Positions 58,062-64,000 of a stretch of 64,000 nucleotides of DNA are shown in pieces. Origin of the DNA: Crossaster papposus (taxonomy: Eukaryota; Echinodermata; Asteroidea; Velatida; Solasteridae); NCBI GenBank assembly GCA_037893245.1, contig JBAIAA010000454.1:186001-250000 (forward strand). The letters run 5' to 3'. The notes beneath the pieces are model-generated. The model was given only the letters and a program-made list of their open reading frames with translations, had not been told where the DNA came from and did no database searches. Numbering within the stretch: position 1 is the first letter of the stretch; each line of letters opens with the position of its first letter. Both the position numbers and the translations under genes were made by a program.

Positions 58062-59396
58062 GTAACCTAAACCCCATAGACTTTGTACACGTTTTTTTGC
58101 ACAAGTACTTTAACCAGAAAACAAAGTCGTATTTTCATAAAACTTAACCCAGGTGAAGACCCTATAGTGAACTCGTGTCTCGCAGAAATACGTCATGGTG
58201 ACGTCATCATGGGTCACGTGACGTCATCTTAAAGGTGTAATTGATTTAATCTTTGAAATTCAATAACAAATCAACCGCAAAAGACCTAAACTTAATTTTT
58301 GTGGCAATAGATAGAATAATCCAGGATCTTCATTTTATCTCGTGTGCGTGAAATCACGTGACCCTTCCTTCCGGTCTAAACCGGAAGTGCCTTATAATTT
58401 AAAACTGAAAAATGATATGAACTTACTTTCAACGATGTTAGTGTCTGGCTAGAATGAACTTTTCAAAAAAATTACCGGCAACGTCATAACACGTTATAGC
58501 GCCCTCTAGCGAGAGGTTGAAAAATTGTTAAAATGCATAATTTGTTGATGTGTGTGGCGAAGTTTGCTGAAATCACTTTATAACCCGTGTATATAATCAG
58601 CTTCGTGCTAAGAACATATTGAGAAAGAGATTTATTGATGACGTCACCAAACCGGAAGTTACAATGAAAAGACCTTAAAACCTTAAAACGTCGCTTACAA
58701 ATCAACCGCAATAGATATATTCCAGATTTTTGCTTCAATAGCAAAGTTAAGACAGCTCTCGAGTTTTCTGTTAATTACGTCACGGTGACGTCATCAAGTG
58801 TCAGATTACAAGCAACCAAATATTTCTAAATTTAATCTTTGAAAATCAATATAAAATCAACTGTAAGAGATCTGATTTAGATTTTTAGAGGAATTGATAG
58901 ATTAATCCATGGTCTTCATAATTTGTATTACATGCAAAAAAACCTGACACTTCCTTCCGGTCCAAACCGGAAGTTCCTTATAATTTAAAAGTAAAAAACG
59001 ATGTGAACTTACTTTCAACGATGTTAGGAGCTGGCTAGGTTGTAAGTAACAAAAATGTTAACAGGGACTTCATAAAATGTTAAAGCGCCCTCTAGCATCA
59101 TGTTGACAAATGTTACGTCATATTACGATTATATTTGAATTATTATGTTTTTAGACGTTGAAGGCAAATCTCAGCAAAGGATCGTGTTAACATAACACCT
59201 TATTTTGTGTTGTTAGGTGATAGATAGTTGCACAAAAAGTTCAGAAACGTGTGACGTCATCGTTTTAATCAGTTTGAATTGATTTTAATCTGTTTAAATT
59301 AACTTAAATTCGGGTTTTTTTGAGAAAAAAATACTCTAAAAAAATGCGAAAGCGAAAAAGCCCTATGTTCTGTTCCTTGAACAGACGTAGTTCTAG
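58062..59396 (+). mobile_element. Helitron-like unit 7 (S type, last of the array)
   Basis: Near copy of unit 5. ETS palindromes near 58366 and 58950. The array ends at CTAG 59393-59396 and is followed by (TTA)n, not by another T/C tract, so this is the authentic outer 3' boundary. Confidence 0.78.
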
Positions 59397-61554
59397 TTAT
59401 TATTATTATTATTATTTGGACAAAATTTAGCCGACAAGGCATTTAATTATCAGAGTTCCGCGTTTTACCGGGGCACGTTTTTCAGCTGGATTAGATGCGT
59501 GCGATATAATGTAGGGCCGAGTTCGACACGTTTCAAAAGAGTAGCGGCCTTCTCCAGTCGCCGCAGTTGAAAACTCAAAACCGAGCAGCTAAAAACAACT
59601 AGTTTTGACCATAACATTGTCAACATTCAAGCAAATACCCAGCAAAACGAGCGGAAAAAACCTGCGACCCCACCAATCAAGCCAGACAGTTCAAATCTCC
59701 ATGTGGATTCCTACAAGCCTTCCTAACAATCACTCAACTTTCTCCGATTTAAGCAAATACCCAGCAAAACGAGCAAAAATAACGTACGGACGGGTAACGA
59801 TGAACGCCTTGACCAAGGCTAATACGACCATTACATTCACTCTGTGTATGTATCCAACTGAACTATTGAATGACCTACAGGGGTGATAACATGAAAGAGC
59901 AGTATAGTGGAAACCAATTTCAGGGAACGGTATAAGGAAAATGATATTCATTAAAGAATGTAGGCCACATTACGTTTGAAAAAAATAGTAGGCCTACATA
60001 ATTATTAAGAAAGTGTAAAAAAGCTGGCTGTGTTTGGACTGCATGACTCCCTATCGTTTTTCGTTAAATAATTTTTTAATGATTTATTTGGCAGAGCGCT
60101 TAAAGACATTGTACACGTTTGGTAATTGGAACCCATTGTTTGTTTCAATCCTATATAGTAATAGATATATACCATAAAACTAACCTGTAAAAACTTCATT
60201 TCAAACGGTAGTAGCGATTTCGAGATATCGCCGAAAATCTGGAGTGGTTATGTCCACGCAGGAAGAATAATCTCCATTGGAATACACAGTCTGAGAAACG
60301 TCACTGCAGTAACGCTTCTCAGATTCAAATTTTGGGGGATAACAAGTGACATCTTTTTCGATAACCGCAGTACTTCGAAGTGAACCGTTTCTAAAAATGC
60401 ATTATACTATCCAAAGCTGCTGTACTTCTTACCAAGTAAGTTTTCATTGCCATACATTTTTAGAGTAATTACCAAACGTATACGATCCCTTTAAATTCCT
60501 CATACCCCCATACGAAAACAAATACGATAATCTCGATAACTACTCGAGTTTTCATATACATACGCGGTGTCCTATCCAGTCTATATAATGGAGATCAATG
60601 GTGCAACATTTAAACACGGCGCAGCCGATGTGCGTTACGCAAGTTGACGCTTGTTAACGTGTATTGCCATTTTGCAAAAGGCTTACTGTGGGCAAACAAT
60701 ACCGTTGCTATTTTCAATATAAGGCGGGTTTCATAAATAACACTTAATGTATATAATTACATGGATTTCCGTGTAATTTATTCCAGATTAACTGCTAGCT
60801 ACAGGTGTAATATGAACACCAGATTCCTGTGAAAATCTATTGTCCCTATTATTGGTTAATCTCTCTCATGTGACCGGTCACTCTCCTAATTATCATGATT
60901 ATCACCCAATTAAGCATGCGCAATACTACCAATGAGTCCGTATTTCATATATTCTGAAATTAATGCTACAACTGACCTATTATGGTTTTTTTAGCACTGT
61001 TATTATGGGCGGAGCCTGCTTGGTCGCTAATTACTACGCTCAAGGTTCTCACGTGCACGCTATTAAGAAACTAATTTAAATGGTGGCCTATGTTATCCAG
61101 CGATGAGGGTTGAGTGCATTCAAGACGTACAGAGGCCTTCGTTCAAGCAAAAGCATCTTTTTATGGTTCTCATATATTTTTGTCGATCGATTTATATATT
61201 TACCTCATATATATTTTTACTCTCATCTATTTTTACCTGAAAGATCTGTCGATTGATTTAAAAAAAATAAGTTCCAATGTTTATATTTTTTCATGCTATA
61301 CTTCGCTTCGCTCATACGTATACAAAACCAGTGTCTCTGTGTGTGACCAGACAGAGGAAGAATGTTATACACGATAGGTATTAGTTAGTTCAAAGTTAAT
61401 TTATTACAGCATGGGGAGTAGGTGTTGCACATAAATTACGGCAAGTGTGTCACCCCAAAACAAATACAAAACAGGTATAAACGAACTTTAAACTAACTTG
61501 TAATAAGGGTAAGTATGTTTCGTTTTTCTTTCCATTTGTCTCTCATGCTAGGTT
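59397..61554. other. Spacer with MITEs, no gene recognised
   Basis: Starts with (TTA)n. The phrase GCAAATACCCAGCAAAACGA is repeated 121 bp apart (about 59631 and 59752). Segment 60811-60980 is the repeat shared with 4080-4260 and 62510-63215. Remaining sequence is AT-rich and unique. Confidence 0.5.
60104..60490. mobile_element. TTAA MITE, GGGATCGTATACG family, copy 2
   Basis: Flanked by TTAA (60100-60103 and 60491-60494). Inverse orientation to 30720-31099 with clear similarity throughout (GGTTATGTCCACGCAGGAAG, CTGAGAAACGTCACTGCAGT). Confidence 0.85.
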
Positions 61555-62385
61555 CCCAGTATCACGATCGCGCCACGATTGAAATCGTGGTTTTAATCAT
61601 GGAGTAATCGATCCTATCAGATCTTATCAGATCTTGAGGTCAGTCGTGGCAATCGTGTTGATCGTAGACATTTTTGGGATGGTTCAAACATTTTCTATGA
61701 TCAACACGATAAATTTTCAATCAGGATCATCGCATCCGATCGTAAAGGATCATAACAAAGCGCGACATATCGCATCTAATCGTGCTTCCAAATCGTGGTG
61801 ATCGGGATCAACCTTGAACAAGACAAACACAACCTCTGTTGAGATGCGCTGCGATCTGATTGTGGGTTGTAGTCTTCATTCTGTAAAAGTTCAAGAAACA
61901 ATGAAGTCCATGGTCAGTCGGGCTGTTTATATACCCGTCGGGATCCAATCGTGGCTCAAATCACTCTCAATCCCGATCGTGAAAGACATCGCGACCACAA
62001 TCGTATCCGATCGCAACAGAGCGCTTCGGTTTGTGATGATCGTATCGGAACGTATCGGAACGTATAGGAACGTACCAGATCGTCCGAAATCGGGGACCCC
62101 GATCGTGCTGATCGTGCCAGATTGGGACCTATTATTGTGGACTCAATCGGGACAGTCCTATCGAAACGTATCTGATCGTGACAGATCGTGTCACCTGAAA
62201 TGGACCAATCGTTACTATATTGCATCCAGGCGCACCAAATCGTACCAGAACGTATCGACTCGCATCAACTCGTATCCAAACGTGAAATTTCAGAAAAGGA
62301 AACAACAATTTCACGATCCCCTACGAATGGCCAATCGTGGCGTTCGTTATGGATCGCACGACATGTAACAGTGGGAACCTAGCAT
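61555..62385. mobile_element. ATCGTG-rich MITE, copy 2 (complete)
   Basis: Termini ATGCTAGGTTCCCAGT and GTGGGAACCTAGCAT. The interior is saturated with ATCGTG and its complement plus GAACGTATC words. The unique core includes CAATGAAGTCCATGGTCAGT and TTTATATACCCG. Confidence 0.85.
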
Positions 62386-62594
62386 CAATGAAAAATAGTG
62401 ATATCTCTAAAATAGATATCTCTAAATAATTAGGGACATCTTTAAACAATTGAAGATATCGCTAAATAATTAACAATAGCTCTAATTCATATAGAGACAT
62501 CTCAAAATAACTCAAATGTATCCTTCCTATTATTGGTTAATCCCTCTCACGTGACCGGTCACTCTACTAATTATCATGGTCATCACTTAATTAA

Positions 62595-63195
62595 GGCCCA
62601 GTCACACCGGGCTTGCGACCAGGTTACAACCTAGCTGCGACCGAAAAATGTTGCAATCGCGGGCAAATCGTACAAAGAGCGTGCGACTGGTCGCAGAGGT
62701 CGTGGGTCATCGCAACAGCAAAATCAGTCGCAGCAAGGTTGATGGTCATGTTCAAAACTTCTGACCTGCGATTCCAAATCGTAAGAGGTTGCAGACAGGT
62801 TTTACATGGTCGTACCACCAGTCGTGCATGCTCGCACCACCATTCGTGGATGGTCGCGGGTCCCACAGTCGCACGATTAGTCGTGCAACTGGTTGTAGGT
62901 ATACACGACTGATCGTGCGAGTGGTCGCAGGTATACACGATTGCTCGGACGATCAATCGTGGGTGCCTGGGACTAGTCGCACAATTACCTACGACTGATT
63001 TTGCGATCAATCTTCTCCAAATGCTTGTGATCGCACGACCAAGCGTGCCACCAATCGTACATACCAGTCCTACGAGCAATCACAGCATACGACCGCTATG
63101 CGGAGATCGTCGCAAACATCAGCGATTGGTCGTATCTCTGCCAAATCGCACCAATCGCACGATCCAGAAATCGTACGATCCGGTGTGACTGGGCC
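62595..63195. mobile_element. TTAA MITE with 16-bp perfect TIR (GGCCCAGTCACACCGG)
   Basis: Flanked by TTAA (62591-62594 and 63196-63199). Termini GGCCCAGTCACACCGG / CCGGTGTGACTGGGCC. The interior is full of GTCGCA, ATCGTG and TCGCAC words. The flanks GGTCATCACTTAA and GACATGCACAATACTACCAA are halves of an older repeat that is continuous at about 60890-60930. Confidence 0.92.
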
Positions 63196-63221
63196 TTAAG
63201 ACATGCACAATACTACCAATT

Positions 63222-64000
63222 ATGCTTGGTTCCCACTATCACGATTCGTGCCACGATTGAAATCGTGGTCTTAATCGTGGTCTTAATGGTCTTAATCGTG
63301 GAGTAATCGTAGTGATCCTATCAGATCTTATCAGTTCTTGAGGTCAGTCATGGCAATTGTGTTGATCGTGGAAGATTTTGGGACGGTTCAAAAGATTTCT
63401 ACAATCAACACGATTAATTTGTAATCGTGATTATCGCATCAGATCGTAATGGTTCGTAACAAAGCGCGACAGGTCGCATGTAATCGTGCTTCCAAATCGT
63501 GGTAATCGGGATCAACCTTGGAAAAGACAAACACCACCTCTGTTGAGATGCGCTGTGATCTGATTGTGGGTTGTAGTCTTCACTCTGTAAAGGTTCAAGA
63601 AACAATGAAGTCCATGGTCAGTCGGGCTGTTTATATACCCGTCGGGATCCAATCGTGGCTCGAATCGTGATCACTCTCGATCCCGATCGGGAAAGACAAC
63701 GCGACCACAATCATATATGATCGCAACAGAGCGCATCAGTTCGTGGTGATCGTATCGGAACGTATCGAAACGTATCTGCACGTACCAGATCGTCCCAAAT
63801 CGGGGACCCCGATCGTGCTGATCGTGTCGGACGGGACCCAACCGGGGACTCAATCGGGACAATCCTATCGGAACGTATCTGACCAATCGTGACTATATCG
63901 CATCCAAGCGCACCAAATCCTACCAGAACGTATCGACTCGCATCAACTCGTATCAAAATTTTTAGAAACTTTAGAAAAGAAAACGAAAATCCTACGATCA
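63222..64000. mobile_element. ATCGTG-rich MITE, copy 3 (runs off the window)
   Basis: Starts ATGCTTGGTTCCCACTATCA and matches 61555-62385 in the same orientation, including the GTCAGTCGGGCTGTTTATAT core. The right terminus lies beyond the window. Confidence 0.85.

Noticed and set aside
1-64000. rRNA genes, bacterial-style operons or prophage
   Set aside because: No rRNA-like blocks, ribosome-binding sites or compact gene runs. All recognised genes are intron-containing animal genes or eukaryotic mobile elements.

Overview
This is animal nuclear DNA. Genes have spliced GT-AG exons, spacers are AT-rich, and about two thirds of the window is interspersed repeat. The gene set (a JKAMP orthologue, a small death-domain protein, a P2X7-ballast-domain protein and a Methyltransf_FA-domain protein), together with THAP, piggyBac, L2 and Penelope elements and abundant ACATGTA-type simple sequence, fits a marine invertebrate. 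A non-vertebrate deuterostome (echinoderm, hemichordate or lancelet) is my best guess, but the phylum is inference.

Layout. 1-3.3 kb: a two-exon death-domain gene (+) with a tRNA-derived SINE in its intron. 3.3-9.5 kb: repeat-rich spacer. 9.5-18.1 kb: JKAMP (+); seven exons give about 305 codons in one continuous frame, only the extreme N-terminus is unplaced, and the introns hold nested MITEs and a 1-kb minisatellite of 17-bp units. 19-21 kb: a broken THAP exon and fold-back elements. 21.49-24.95 kb: an almost intact piggyBac element with TTAA target duplications. 26.4-30.2 kb: a palindromic MITE, then a long-TIR DNA element enclosing a Penelope-like reverse transcriptase. 30.2-36.0 kb: the last two exons of a Methyltransf_FA gene (-), whose 5.4-kb intron holds an L2-type LINE and old Helitron-like relics. 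36.5-40.9 kb: ATCGTG-rich MITEs, a decayed RT and a near-perfect fold-back. 41.0-44.3 kb: a 3.3-kb segment bounded by inverted repeats and containing a THAP exon (+) and a complete three-exon ballast-domain gene (-). 44.3-59.4 kb: hairpin minisatellite, then seven head-to-tail copies of a non-coding Helitron-like element. 59.4-64 kb: nested MITEs.

The host genes look unrelated (an ER-associated membrane protein, signalling adaptors, a secreted-type domain) and show no operon-like organisation. The most striking feature is the 14.5-kb Helitron-like array. Each unit ends in a short hairpin followed by CTAG and carries repeated CRE palindromes, an E-box/CRE composite, an inverted ETS pair and a CTCF-like core, so it looks like amplified regulatory DNA. 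The second is the ballast-domain gene inside inverted-repeat ends whose collapsed versions appear to make up the neighbouring minisatellite.
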